Source of the DNA: Rhynchopus euleeides
Lineage: Eukaryota > Euglenozoa > Diplonemea > Diplonemida > Diplonemidae
Direction of reading: 5' to 3'
Length of the DNA: 64,000 bases
NCBI GenBank assembly: GCA_963210315.1
Contig: OY723238.1
Span: 434,001-498,000, forward strand
Shown here: positions 8,848-18,850 of the stretch, in pieces
Layout of the letters: every line of letters starts with the position of its first letter
Numbering within the stretch: the first letter of the stretch is position 1
Position numbers and translations under genes: made by a program
The notes under the pieces: model-generated
What the model was told of the DNA's origin: nothing
Databases searched by the model: none
What the model saw: the letters and a program-made list of their open reading frames with translations, nothing else

Positions 8848-10362
8848 TCAACAGAGCGCTGGGTAGTCGCTGGACATTTCACCGAGGCTGCTGTAGCGCT
8901 TCAGGCACATCCCGCTCTGCTCGTCCTGCTGCACATCCAGCCGGCAGACGCTCCCAGGGGCCAGGCCAGCTTCCGGGTGGGAGAACTCCCGCCACCTTGC
9001 CGTCAGCCTGTCACGGGCAGCCTCCGAGACGCAGATGGCGAAGACCGCGTCATACCCGCCTGCCCCCGGACACCCTGCCGCCAGCACGCCCTCCACCGAG
9101 AGGGTGAAGTCCAGCAGCACCGTCTGCTGGGTGGGCTCGATCTCGACCCCTGCGGACTCCCCCACCTTGCGCAGCAGGGCACGGCTCGCGGCAAACGCAT
9201 CGCGCAGCCTGAGGAATGCCGCAACCACCTCGGGGAAACCCGACCCCCCACACCCCCAGGATGCGCTGGGGGTGCTCTCGAAGGCAGCCCTGGCGCTGGC
9301 GTAGCCCTCGGGTGTGCTGCGCTGCAGCGCCTGCAGCGCATGCACCGCAGAGGCAACTTCGCAGTTCGCCGCAGCAAGCGACGACCAGACGGCCGGCGCC
9401 CCGGGGTCCTCCTTCTTCCATTTGAAGACGGAGGCCACCATGCCTGGTGTGGATGACCCTTTGCTGATATCACCGAGGGCCAACACCATGCCGGCAGGGA
9501 GGGAGCACGGCGTCGCATCGTGGTCAAGGCGGAGAGCGTCGAAGAGAGCAGGCGACACCGCCCCTCCAGCAGGGACTGCCTGGATGATGTCGTTAATGGG
9601 CCCAGGGGTGAACCTGACGTAGCGTGAAGAGCCGTAGATAGCTGAGGCGACGTCGAACCCGCTGCCGATCTTACCCTGCGCGTGGCAGTGTGCGAGCTGG
9701 GCGGTGGCGTGGGCTGCGTCGCGGCAGGTCACTCCGAAGAACCCCAGAACCGCACTGACCACGCTGGAGACGAGACACGCGCTGCTGCCCAGGCCTGTCT
9801 TGGCGAGGGTGCCCACAATCGGGTTGAAAGGCGGCACGTCGCGCAGCGCTTCCAGAGTGGGCTCTGCGCCCTTCCCCCTGAGATAGGCGGCCTGGCTGTA
9901 GAATGCATTGTCGGCATACAGGCCGAGCAGGAGAGGGTTTGCTTCGGTGAGCTGCTGCAGTGCAGGTGGGGGCGGTGCAGAGGGCGGGGTGCTGCTGTGG
10001 TGCGCCGCGACGTGGCCCAAGGCAAAGGCGACTGCGGTGGCGACAAAAGGGTTGTCGCAGGAAGGGAGACCGACGGAGTGCCGCCCGTCAGGTCCGGGGG
10101 TGAGTGGCAGGCGGAGCTCCCAGGTCCGTCCGAACTGGTGGGAGTGGACGGAGACGTGGGCGGCGGGTGGAGCGCCAGGGGCCGCGCTGGCGGGTGGAGG
10201 GGTGGGGGCGCCGTTCCAGCGTGCCACGCAGTGGAATCTGGCGCTGAGTCCCAGGGCGATGCCTGGGTTGGGCCGCTCCACCACCAAGTACCCACCACAA
10301 ATGAGGACCTTGCCAGGTGCGGTGGCAGCCACGCCGTAGAAGGGGTGGTTCGGTTGTGCCAT
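8848..10362 (-). CDS. ERG8: Phosphomevalonate kinase
   Basis: A protein of 504 residues starting MAQPNHPFYG at 10362. This start precedes the first GHMP-kinase strand, and the upstream in-frame extension is low-complexity. It phosphorylates mevalonate 5-phosphate with ATP in the mevalonate pathway to isoprenoids and sterols. GHMP motifs in order: APGKVLICGGYLVVE (residues 15-29), the glycine-rich ATP loop KTGLGSSACLVSS (188-200), the ERG8-specific GSGFDVASAIYGSSRYVRF (233-251) and the C-terminal GCPGAGGYDAVFAI (430-443). Length and motif order fit the eukaryotic ERG8 family. Two proline/alanine-rich insertions (about 52-68 and 123-135) are lineage features. No frame break is seen. Confidence 0.92.
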   Translation of the reverse strand: MAQPNHPFYGVAATAPGKVLICGGYLVVERPNPGIALGLSARFHCVARWNGAPTPPPASAAPGAPPAAHVSVHSHQFGRTWELRLPLTPGPDGRHSVGLPSCDNPFVATAVAFALGHVAAHHSSTPPSAPPPPALQQLTEANPLLLGLYADNAFYSQAAYLRGKGAEPTLEALRDVPPFNPIVGTLAKTGLGSSACLVSSVVSAVLGFFGVTCRDAAHATAQLAHCHAQGKIGSGFDVASAIYGSSRYVRFTPGPINDIIQAVPAGGAVSPALFDALRLDHDATPCSLPAGMVLALGDISKGSSTPGMVASVFKWKKEDPGAPAVWSSLAAANCEVASAVHALQALQRSTPEGYASARAAFESTPSASWGCGGSGFPEVVAAFLRLRDAFAASRALLRKVGESAGVEIEPTQQTVLLDFTLSVEGVLAAGCPGAGGYDAVFAICVSEAARDRLTARWREFSHPEAGLAPGSVCRLDVQQDEQSGMCLKRYSSLGEMSSDYPALC

Positions 10363-10523
10363 TGGACGGGGAGGGTGTGTGTGTGTGTGGATGCGGGGGC
10401 ACGACAGGCGACTTCTCCTGAGGCATGGGGTGGGTGTGCGAGTGGGGCGGGGGGCGGGGGGTGAATATTCGTGTGTGAACGGGCCCACCTCTGCTTGGGG
10501 GCGCGATGCGGTGTGTGGGTCAA

Positions 10524-10616
10524 CTGCCTGTCTATCTGTCTATCTGTCTATCTGTCTATCTGTCTATCTGTCTATCTGTCTATCTGTCTATCTGTCTATC
10601 TGTCTATCTGTCTACC
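10524..10616 (+). repeat. Microsatellite, CTGTCTAT octamer
   Basis: About eleven tandem copies of the octamer (alternating CTGT and CTAT tetramers), upstream of the phosphomevalonate kinase start. It produces spurious open frames of repeating YLSICLSV. Confidence 0.95.
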
Positions 10617-11043
10617 TTCATGGCATGTTTATCCACGAGAACAGTGCGCAAGGGTGGGTTGGGGTGTGCTAGTCCGGCAAGCAGACCCCGAGAAGGGCTG
10701 GGGTGGCGTGTCGGGGTTGGGGTGGAGATCTGCATGGGATACGTTGACGCTTCCACACAATGCCTCAACTCCTGTGATGGGGGAGGCTAGTGGTGTGCGG
10801 ATCACGTTGGGCTGTGGTGTCGGAACACTTCTGTAGTGACCCTGATAAAGCAGACTCGAACACGTGCTCTGAGATCAGCATGGAAGGGTGGGGGCAGACG
10901 CTGTCTGGAAGCACTGTGTCATCCTGAGCAGTCGCACCTCAGATGCAGTGCACGCTGCCTCCAACCAGCAGGGTCAGGAGGTGCTGTGCTGCGAGGCAAC
11001 GAGCAAGGCAGTGCACCGCAAGCACACAAGCAGAACAGGTTGC

Positions 11044-12183
11044 CTAAGTGCTGCCCTCACCCGGAACGTCACACACAGCACGCGCATTCACAGAAAAGTA
11101 GTTTGGTGTGAAGACCCACCTCCCACACGGACTGAGTTCAACACCGTATCCCATTGACTCCACTTGTCCCAAGCACTGCAAGGTGCTCAGATTGTACAAC
11201 TTGGTGTGATCTCCAAAGGACACTGCCACAACATCACCTGGCTGTGACACGGCAAGCAGGAACGGGGTATCAGAGAAAGTTACAGTACGGATGCAGGTGA
11301 GGGTGGTTGTGCACCACACCTTCAGTGACTTGTCAGCAGAGCACGACACCAGGTGCTGCTCGTCCTGGGTCAGGGCAAAGCCGAACACATCATCCGTGTG
11401 CTCAGACAGTGTGTCGGTGTGGGTGAGGGTGTTGATATCATACACACGGATGGTCTTGTCGTATGAACCTGTGAAGATCCTCGTAGTTGACACTGCCATT
11501 CCAAAAACAGCATCGCTGTGCCCCTCCAGCACTGTGGCACTTGGTGTGCCCTCCAAGTCCCACACACACACCTTCCCATCATAGTAACCCGACACGAGAC
11601 GTCCACAGTGTGTCCACCCGGCCCGAGTCACCTCTGCGTCGTGCTGCTCCAGACGCCCCACCCGTTCCCACGTTGCTGTCAGCCACACGCAGATGTTGCT
11701 GTCATATGAGCACGTTGCCAACCACGTCCCACAGACTGAGAATACTGTGTGACAAATATCTCCCTCCCCATGTGTGAGGTGCGTCACCACACCAGCAGTC
11801 GTGGTGTCAAACACAGTGATGTGTCCTTTGTCGTACCCCACTGAACACAGGGTGCCACACCTCGACAGTGTGATGCACTTGACTCTGATATCGTCATCCC
11901 CGTTGTTGTAGACAGCGGGAGCGTTGACGAGTGGCCACCTGCGGACGAGCTGGACACGATCCCCAACCTCGAGACCCGTGTTGGCAACGCGCTCTGCATC
12001 GTCCAGGTCTTCGTCACACCCTTCGATGCGTGCCGCCAGCCCTGCAGCCTCCCGGTCTGCGTTGATGGAACCCGCGAACATCTCCTTGACCGCATCCGCC
12101 TTCAGGCTGAGCACGGTCCCGCCATCCGCAACACCGACGACACAGCTCCGCCCGCTCTCGACATGACGCACTGACACGTCCAT
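11044..12183 (-). CDS. Ubiquitin-like/WD40 propeller family protein, copy 2
   Basis: An intact 379-residue member. The N-terminal ubiquitin-like domain (MDVSVRHVESG…[13 protein letters not shown], 1 to about 84) is almost identical to the other copies. Seven WD40 units follow from about residue 95. Distinguishing blade-surface strings are HDAEVTRAGW (blade 3, shared in part with the copy at 56169), SGYYDGK, GHSDAVFGMAV and EHTDDVFGFAL, and CSADKSL in blade 5. The 5' flank (12184-12240) shares a motif of about 60 bases, CGTGAGGACCGTGGGGTTG, with most copies. The tail ends in DVPGEGST at the conserved stop, followed by the conserved 3' module. Confidence 0.82.
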   Translation of the reverse strand: MDVSVRHVESGRSCVVGVADGGTVLSLKADAVKEMFAGSINADREAAGLAARIEGCDEDLDDAERVANTGLEVGDRVQLVRRWPLVNAPAVYNNGDDDIRVKCITLSRCGTLCSVGYDKGHITVFDTTTAGVVTHLTHGEGDICHTVFSVCGTWLATCSYDSNICVWLTATWERVGRLEQHDAEVTRAGWTHCGRLVSGYYDGKVCVWDLEGTPSATVLEGHSDAVFGMAVSTTRIFTGSYDKTIRVYDINTLTHTDTLSEHTDDVFGFALTQDEQHLVSCSADKSLKVWCTTTLTCIRTVTFSDTPFLLAVSQPGDVVAVSFGDHTKLYNLSTLQCLGQVESMGYGVELSPCGRWVFTPNYFSVNARAVCDVPGEGST

Positions 12184-12494
12184 CCTTCCCCTCTCTTCCC
12201 CTCAACGACAACCCCACGGTCCTCACGCACTGACGTGTTATTCTGACCTGGGTGGTGCGGTGGTGGGGACAAGGCCACAGATACATGCGTAACGCGGTGT
12301 AGCGTCGAGGGGGGGCGTGGTTGAAGGGGCTTGGGAGGGTGGGGGCAGAGGCTGTCTGGAAGCACTGTGTCATCCTGAGCAGTCGCACCTCAGATGCAGT
12401 GCACGCTGCCTCCAACCAGCAGGGTCAGGAGGTGCTGTGCTGCGAGGCAACGAGCAAGGCAGTGCACCGCAAGCACACAAGCTGAACAGGTTGC

Positions 12495-13643
12495 CTAAGT
12501 GCTGCCCTCACCCGGAACGTCACACACAGCACGCACATTCACAGAAGAGTTGCTTGATGTGAAGACCCACCTCCCACAGGGGCTGAGTGCAACACCGAAA
12601 CCCTTTGAATGCACTTGTCCCAAGCACTCCAAGGTGCTGAGGCTGAACAACTTGGTATGACCTTCAAAGGACACTGCCACAACATCACCTGGCTGTGACA
12701 CGGCAAGCTGATACGGGGGACGAGAGAGAGTGACAGTACGGATGCAGGTGAGGGTGGTTGTGCACCACACCTTCAGTGACTTGTCATTAGAGCACGACAC
12801 CAGGTGCTGCTCGTCCTGAGTCAGGGCGATGTGGTGCACACCCCCCGTGTGCTCAGACAGGGTGTCGGTGTGGGTGAGGGTGCTGATGTCATACACACGG
12901 ATGGTCTTGTCGTATGACCCGGTGTAGATCCTCGTAGTTGACACTGCAATCCCATAAACAGAACCGCTGTGCCCCTCCAGCACTGTGGCACTTGGTGTGC
13001 CCTCCAAGTCCCACACACACACCTTCCCATCTTCGTCACCCGACACGAGACGTCCACAGTGTGTCCACCCTGCACTCCACACGTCTGTGTCGTGCTCCTC
13101 CAGACACCACACCTGTTCCCACGTTGCTGTCAGCCACACGCAGATGGTGCCGTCCTTTGAGCACGTTGCCAGCCACGTCCCACACACTGAGAATGCAGTG
13201 TAGTAAATGCCGTGGTCCCCATGTGTGAGGTCCGCCACATGCCCAGCAGTCGTGGTGTCGCACACCGTGATGTGTCCTTTGTCGTACCCCACTGAACACA
13301 GGGTGCCACACCTCGACAGTGTGATGCACTCGACCCCTGCAGCCTCCCCATGGGACACCCGAGGGTTGTAGACAGCGGGAGCGTTGACGTGTGGCCACCT
13401 GCGGACGAGCTGGACGGGATCCCCAACCTCGAGACCGGTGTTGGCAACGCGCTCTGCATCGTCCAGGTCCTCGTCACACCCTTCGATGCGTGCCGCCAGC
13501 CCTGCAGCCTCCCGGTCTGCGTTGATGGAACCCGCGAACATCTCCTTGACCGCATCCGCCTTCAGGCTGAGCACGGTCCCGCCATCCGCAACACCGACGA
13601 CACAGCTCCGCCCGCTCTCGGCATGACGCACTGACACGTCCAT
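12495..13643 (-). CDS. Ubiquitin-like/WD40 propeller family protein, copy 3
   Basis: An intact 382-residue member in tandem with copy 2; about 310 bases separate the two coding regions. The ubiquitin-like domain is conserved. The linker into blade 1 is longer than in sister copies (NPRVSHGEAAGVE). Variable strings are HDTDVWSAGW, SGDEDGK, GHSGSVYGIAV (identical to the copy at 30331), EHTGGVHHIAL and CSNDKSL. It has the shared 5' flank and the 3' module (12329-12494). No break is seen. Confidence 0.82.
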   Translation of the reverse strand: MDVSVRHAESGRSCVVGVADGGTVLSLKADAVKEMFAGSINADREAAGLAARIEGCDEDLDDAERVANTGLEVGDPVQLVRRWPHVNAPAVYNPRVSHGEAAGVECITLSRCGTLCSVGYDKGHITVCDTTTAGHVADLTHGDHGIYYTAFSVCGTWLATCSKDGTICVWLTATWEQVWCLEEHDTDVWSAGWTHCGRLVSGDEDGKVCVWDLEGTPSATVLEGHSGSVYGIAVSTTRIYTGSYDKTIRVYDISTLTHTDTLSEHTGGVHHIALTQDEQHLVSCSNDKSLKVWCTTTLTCIRTVTLSRPPYQLAVSQPGDVVAVSFEGHTKLFSLSTLECLGQVHSKGFGVALSPCGRWVFTSSNSSVNVRAVCDVPGEGST

Positions 13644-13739
13644 CCTTCCCCTCTCTTCCCCTCACGGTCCTCACACACGGACGCGTTACTTCTGACATGC
13701 TGGCGGTGTGGTGGTGGGGGACAGTGCGGACACGTAGGC

Positions 13740-13912
13740 TGTGTCACCTTGAGCAGTCGCACCTCCTAGATGCAGTGCACGCTGCCTCCAACCAGCAGGG
13801 TCAGGAGGTGCTGTGCTGCGAGGCAACGAGCAAGGCAGTGCACCGCAAGCACACAAGCTGAACAGGTTGCCTAAGTGCTGCCCTCACGCGGAACATCACA
13901 CACAGCACACAT
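13740..13912 (-). repeat. Solo 3' module, relic of a WD40 copy
   Basis: Begins at the conserved TGTGTCA…GAGCAGTCGCACCTC and includes the last WD40 codons of the family (DVP region) before the similarity ends at about 13925. The propeller-coding part is absent. It indicates a deleted gene copy or recombination at the module. Confidence 0.7.
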
Positions 13913-14116
13913 TCACAGAAGAGGGAGAAGAGCCGGTGGATATCCGTCGATCGCGACAACACCCCACACGCGTGACACCGGGTGTGGTGCCGCCCTGCCT
14001 TGCAGTCCCCTGCGTTGCTCGCACAACTCCAACGAAACAGTATCGGAGGGCATTGTGCGGATGTGTGGGTGGCGCACCAAAGACATCGCCATGAACCATG
14101 GTCAGGATGACCTGAG

Positions 14117-14539
14117 TCAATCTTGTTGGCAGGCTTGTTGAACTGGCCAGCTTGGCTGTTTGCAGCCCTGCTCCCACCAGCACCACCCCCTGCACCGCGT
14201 CGCACGTTCCACGCTCCATGCAACCTTCATATTGAGTGATTGCACCGATCGAAGCCTGATGTGGCCACCGCCTCGCGACTCGTAGTACGATGTGCATGCC
14301 GGTCTTTTTCGTAGTGTAGGACACTCCAAGCACATGATTTGGGGGTATCTGCACTGTGGGCACACGAGTACTCCGTTGTCGCGGTGTCGACATGCGCAGA
14401 GGCACAGCATCCGAGGCGGGCAGGCAGCGGGGGAGGGGTGGGGTGAATCGGCTTTGCGGCGGGTGACCCACACAACCCACGTTGTCCCCATCAATTGTTC
14501 TCGTGCCGCTGAAAGGTGCAACGTTTGAGTGTTCATCAC
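14117..14539 (-). pseudogene. Cysteine-rich fragment, possible transposase zinc module
   Basis: A minus-strand frame encodes a compact run CLCACRHRDNGVLVCPQC followed by RYPQIMCLEC, that is, C-x-C, C-x2-C and C-x2-C spacing. This resembles the cysteine-rich C-terminus of piggyBac-type transposases, but the match is by eye only. A second long frame (13896-14552) overlaps on the same strand, so the reading frame is uncertain. It could be debris of the same element as the fragment at 15702-16020. Confidence 0.25.
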
Positions 14540-15050
14540 TTATATCCCTCAAAGATCGTACCCCTTTCGCTTTATTATAGACACCCTGTCCTCAAGGCTG
14601 TGTTGAGGCCCTGTGAAGTGGCAAAAGCTTCAGTCGTACGAATTCCTTCGTTACTTCGCGACTTCGCTACGCTTCGTCGCTCGTAACTCGTAAAAACCGA
14701 ACAGAAACTCTGTTCTGCCAAGCGGATCTCAGGAGAGGAACCCACTTCGGTTTTCTTGATGCGATGGCATCTCCACAAACGAGAAGCTTGCCCCTGCAGG
14801 ACAGGGTATGGACCACATGAGCACAAGTCGACAAAGGGGGAATTATCAAGGACACTCAGGAGGCTGGTCGATATTTGGGATGAACACACCCTCCTGTGAC
14901 ACTGGAAGCGCCGTACCGATTTTGGCCTTCCCTGGGTTCTGAGCACAGGTGGCCAGAAGCTTTGAAGCTTGCAAAAAATATTACTGGGGGAAATACAAGA
15001 CGTATAATGGAATAGAAGCCGGGTCGTGGTTTTCCAAATTCCACGGTTTG

Positions 15051-15090
15051 AAAATTTGAATACAAGCCGTACGGCTTGTATTCAAATTTT
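15051..15090. repeat. Perfect 40-bp palindrome
   Basis: The left half is aaaatttgaatacaagccgt and the right half is its exact reverse complement. Its inner TTTGAATACAAGCCGTAC matches the terminus of the foldback element at 16584-16981, so it looks like two element ends joined head to head. Confidence 0.85.
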
Positions 15091-15701
15091 TGGGTTTTTG
15101 AGGGATTTTCTGAACGGGGGTGACCAAATTTTGCCCCCAGTTTGGCGGAGTTGGGTGGCGGGAGACCGTGCAAAATAGAACCCCCGGAGGGGGTAGTTTC
15201 TGGTCACCCGGGCTTGCTCACCACATGCCAGGCCACAAATGGTGCGAAAGAAGGCCAATCCCTTCACCCACCCACGTGCACATTGTCAGTGAGGATGACT
15301 AGCATGGCGTTGCACACCTACATAAGCGTCATTCCCCTTGAGAAGGTGATCAGCACTCCTGCAGTTCGTCCCGTGTGCATGTACCCACATCAGCCTCTTC
15401 GGGCATCAATCGTCTTATCGGTATTCCATCTCGCGTGAATTATGCGCGTATCGGCCCGGATAGACTCGCCTGGGCCTGCAAAGGTGCAGGCGTACGGTGC
15501 CCGCCAGAGTGGCCCTCTCCGCGTACAGTAGTGACCTTGTGCCAGCGGAAGCCCTGTTGAAAAAAAATAAGGCTGTTGTTCAGGGTAAAAGATAGGGTTC
15601 CGGGCTGCGCGCCGAAAACCGGGGGTAATCGGGGGTAAAATTTCAGCCATTTCCCCAAATGGAAGGGCTTTCCCTTCCCACAACACCCCACCCCACGCCA
15701 C

Positions 15702-16020
15702 TCAACTGGGATGGGCAGGATGGGTCCTCTGCGGGTGACTGACTTCGCCGCCGCTGCCAGGTCCGAGAGGAGCGCGCTCCTTCTTGGCGTCAACGCGAAG
15801 GAGCCAGTCGATGAGGAAGGCGTTCTTGAGAGCGTGGTGGTGGTGAAAGCACCGCAGGTTGCCCTGCTTGCAGACTTGGTTCTGGACATGCACAGGCCAG
15901 AGGGGGGGTCTGGGGGGCGGAGCCCCCCAGCCGCCGGAGGCCACGGTAGTGAACAGCTGATTCTGCTCCATAGTCGCACGCCGCATGTAGTCAACGTGCA
16001 CCTTGTGCTCAACAGGTTCA
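15702..16020 (-). pseudogene. Decayed DNA-transposase fragment, piggyBac-like
   Basis: A minus-strand frame reads VEHKVHVDYMRRATMEQNQ and, after an embedded 50-bp dispersed repeat, HHHHALKNAFLIDWLLR. These recall the DYNxxMGGVDxxDQ and FHLLDLALVNAFILYR motifs of piggyBac-family (DDE_Tnp_1_7) transposases. Upstream and downstream sequence has no continuous frame. Inverted GCCGAAAACCGGGGG-like segments flank it at about 15610-15632 and 16140-16165. Similarity is by eye and weak. Confidence 0.35.
15903..15955. repeat. 50-bp dispersed GC hairpin repeat, copy 1
   Basis: GGGTCTGGGGGGCGGAGCCC continues into CCCAGCCGCCGGAGGCCACGGTAGTGA. The core CTGGGGGGC-GGA-GCCCCCCAG is a perfect hairpin. Two more copies lie at 62136-62187 and 62309-62360. 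Confidence 0.85.
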
Positions 16021-16583
16021 TCGGACTAACGCCTGGGGCAGGGCACTGTGCTCTTGGCCCCGGCCTCCTCTGGCCAAAAAGTAAACTGGAACAGTACCCG
16101 GACAGAATCTCAGAAAAATCCCGGTGAAAAAAAAAAGAGGCACCCCCGGTTTTTCGGGGCAAAATCTCAAAAACCGGGGCTAAGCCCCGTTTTTCATAAC
16201 AGTATCTTAAACACTGCTGTTGTTTGTGCGCCAAATCCGGGCAAAAACAAAAGCAACTCCGCAGCCTGATGAGGAGGTTGAATTTGTTGCCCAAGCGCTG
16301 CCTACTATCTTTTTGACACTGACAGGTTCCCTGTTGTGGTAAAAATCAGGTGGCTTCAGAACCCGGGGCAGGTGGAGGACATGTGTTTGTGCGACGAGCC
16401 TGGAGAAGCAACAGTAGAACCTCCGCTAGCCGACCAAGCAGCCACAGTACGGCGAACACGCACAGTCACCGGGACCCCTCTCCAAAGCAGTAGACCACTG
16501 ACCCTCCCACACCCCGAACTCCTAGCCGTTGGCGATTGTGTGACGAAAATTTCCTGCAGGAAATCCCTCACAAACGACCCTAG

Positions 16584-16981
16584 TTGAATAGAAGCCGTAC
16601 CTGGGACCCCCCGTGTTTAAGTCCCCCCCCTGGAGGCGATTTTCGGCCGGGGGGGACTTAAACACGGGGGGGGCGGACCTAAACACAGGGGGGGCTTAAA
16701 CACGGGGGTGGCACAGTGGAGACCAAGAAGACCTCTTCCTCTGCTGTCGTAGGGGGGTAATTCCGGTCCGGATGGACTTTTGGCACCCCACTTTTCGACT
16801 CAGACAGCACCTGGAGGGCCTAGGGGCCACCTGATGACCCTCCAGACCAGCCCACCCCCGTGTTTAGGTCCCCCTGTGTTTAAGTCCCCCCCCTGCCAGA
16901 CCCCCAGGGGGGGACTTAAACACGGGGGTAAGGGGGGGGGACTTATACACGGGGGGTCCCAGGTACGGCTTGTATTTGAAC
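16584..16981. mobile_element. Foldback (MITE-like) element, about 400 bp
   Basis: The left end TTGAATAGAAGCCGTACCTG and the right end read in reverse (GTTCAAATACAAGCCGTACC) agree, with the inverted repeat extending about 45 bases through GGGACCCCCCGTGTTTAAGT. The interior repeats GGGGGACTTAAACACGGGGG several times in both orientations. No coding capacity. It is probably a non-autonomous DNA element or stem-loop repeat. Confidence 0.65.
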
Positions 16982-17705
16982 CCCCCCAGTAAGAACCATC
17001 GGATTCCCGCTATTGATCCTGCCTTCTGAAGAAAGGGCGGTGCGGGACTTCAAACAAAACGTTGTTGAATCAGAGAAGCACACCTCTCGGAGCGGACGAC
17101 TCAAAGTGTTCGTGGTTTGATCATGCATTCACTACGTCCATTCGGGAGCAGCAAGACAAGACATTCGGTCAGCAAGGTTCCATGGTTGTGGCGGCGAGCA
17201 GAGTTCGTTGTATTCACTGTGACCCAAACTGGTGCTCCCACCGGAGCGGGCGGCAGTCTGTTCGACACACTTAGGGGGATTTGCCGGATTTGGCACACAA
17301 ACAACACTCTTTTTGGGAAAAGAAAATACGGTCGCTGCGAACAGGGAGAGTCGTCACTGCGCATGTCACGGTCCCCTCTGGGTCAGACCAACTATCCAAC
17401 AAAGGGAAAGAGGAAGAGGCGACGTAAGGCAATGCTACCATGCGGGCCAGGATAACACGAAACAGCAGGGGGGCGCTACCCACACAGCCAAAAATCGTTC
17501 AAAATCGTTCAAACCACGCGGCCTCCACGTTGCGACCCGCAATCGCCTCTCCCACCCTCAAATGCCAACGATATCAACGTTTTGTTGTTTCGATAACACC
17601 CCCATTGGGCCAACACCGTATTTTTTTCCTTTGATTTTCTGTTGGGGCCCCGCTCCAAACCAGGTCGAACTATTGCAACAATGGTGGCGTGGTTCCATCA
17701 CACTG
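16982..17705. other. Gene-free stretch
   Basis: No supported gene or repeat was recognised. Open frames on both strands are short and lack conserved motifs. Confidence 0.45.
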
Positions 17706-18389
17706 TTATGTGGCACAGGCCGCCGCAATGGCGTACGCCCCACTGTGCGAAATCGTCAGCTTCACATCCGACACACCCAACGCCTCAGCTGCCTGCTGCG
17801 CTGCGCCGCTCAGCATGACCGCTGGGGCCTGGGTCGACGACGCGACAATCTCCATATCGCGGAACAGCGAGTCGGACGCATCGACGGACAACGCCTGTGC
17901 AATGGCACGTTTTGCCGCAAGCCGCCCAGCTGTGCTGGCCCCCTTATCGGGCGCATGCTCGCAGTAGGCAATCTCTGACGGCGTCAGTGTTTCTGCCATC
18001 GCATCCAGCGTGGTGGGCACCGTCGCCACAAGCTGCAGGTCGCTGCCTTTGTTGGGGCCGTCGCCCACAAGCTGCTCCAGACTGCGGCAGATCTCGTCTG
18101 CCTCTGTGCGGTCGGCAGTGGTGTGCACGGCTGGCTCCGGCCGCCCGTACATCTCATAGCCCGCATAGGCTTCGCCCCCTGTGGACGCGTAGTAGGCACC
18201 TGCACCCTCCAGTGCCTCCCCGCCCTCGCCCTCCCCCTCGCCACCCGCCCCGGGGGCGGCTGTGGCTGTGGGAGGCGTTTCCTGCTTGCCGGCGCTCCGG
18301 AGGATGTACTTCTTGTCACCCACATAGCAGCCGTCGTCATGGTCAGGCGCGAGAGACTCCAGCAGCGCCGTGTGGTAGTCCTGCGACAT
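17706..18389 (-). CDS. AcpS-like 4'-phosphopantetheinyl transferase domain protein
   Basis: A protein of 227 residues starting MSQDYHTALLESL at 18389; the open frame extends upstream to 18548, but the extension looks unconserved. A glycine/glutamate-rich linker (about 46-66) precedes a holo-ACP-synthase-like domain at 110-227. GSDLQLVATV corresponds to the GIDIV strand with the metal-binding Asp117. LTPSEIAYCEHAPDK matches the FTPEELAYC motif. TAGRLAAKRAIAQALS matches the RFAAKEAxxKA helix, and VKLTISHSGAYA matches the VSLSHS strand. The family transfers phosphopantetheine from CoA to carrier-protein serines. The metal-binding glutamate of the KE motif is replaced by Arg161, so activity is doubtful or metal binding is rearranged. 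Partner carrier proteins are not in this window. Confidence 0.6.
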   Translation of the reverse strand: MSQDYHTALLESLAPDHDDGCYVGDKKYILRSAGKQETPPTATAAPGAGGEGEGEGGEALEGAGAYYASTGGEAYAGYEMYGRPEPAVHTTADRTEADEICRSLEQLVGDGPNKGSDLQLVATVPTTLDAMAETLTPSEIAYCEHAPDKGASTAGRLAAKRAIAQALSVDASDSLFRDMEIVASSTQAPAVMLSGAAQQAAEALGVSDVKLTISHSGAYAIAAACAT

Positions 18390-18670
18390 CCTGCTTAGGA
18401 TCGCTGGTTTTAAAGGCTTCAGGAAAGGTATGACCGACCCACACGTGTTTGCGACCGAGCGAACCCTGGCGATGCCCTCCACTGCCACACACTCGCAGCC
18501 TTCTTTGGTTCTTGTATTTCGCGGTTTGACGCAGTCCGGGATATGCACAGAAGGGGAAGCTGGCAGGCGCGGTAATGAGCAGGGCTTTTGGTGTAGATGG
18601 TGCCCCTTATTTGCCGCAAAATATCTTCCTCAGAGAAAGAGCCTGCAGTGGGATGTGTGTGTGTGTGTGT

Positions 18671-18790
18671 GGTTATAAAGTTTTAAGGCGGTGTCGCCCT
18701 GCACGGGCAGTAGCACCTCCCCTTCAGTATCGCACTCCCGAAGGATTCCCCAACACGGCGTGACACCGGTTTCGACGCGTACTCTTCGTA
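18671..18790 (+). repeat. 200-bp retroposon-like repeat, copy A (3'-truncated)
   Basis: Starts GGTTATAAAGTTTTAAGGCG next to a GT run and matches copies at 27071 and 27871 for about 120 bases up to ACTCTTCGTAC. It then stops and is followed by a second GT run and another partial start (TTTTAAGGCGGTGTC, about 18835-18850). Confidence 0.8.
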
Positions 18791-18850
18791 CATTAAGTAA
18801 ATGTGTGTGTGTGTGTGTGTGTGTTTGAAACCAGTTTTAAGGCGGTGTCT

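Noticed and set aside
12317-12562. Recurring small frames in the 3' module (e.g. containing LEALCHPEQSHLRCS or MEAACTASEVRLLRM)
   Set aside because: They lie in the non-coding 3' module in both orientations, vary in ends between copies, and have no coding signal beyond the shared sequence.
13384-13626. Conserved 80-codon plus-strand frame ([11 protein letters not shown]…) opposite the start of every WD40 copy
   Set aside because: It is the antisense shadow of the conserved ubiquitin-like domain and recurs only because the coding strand is conserved.
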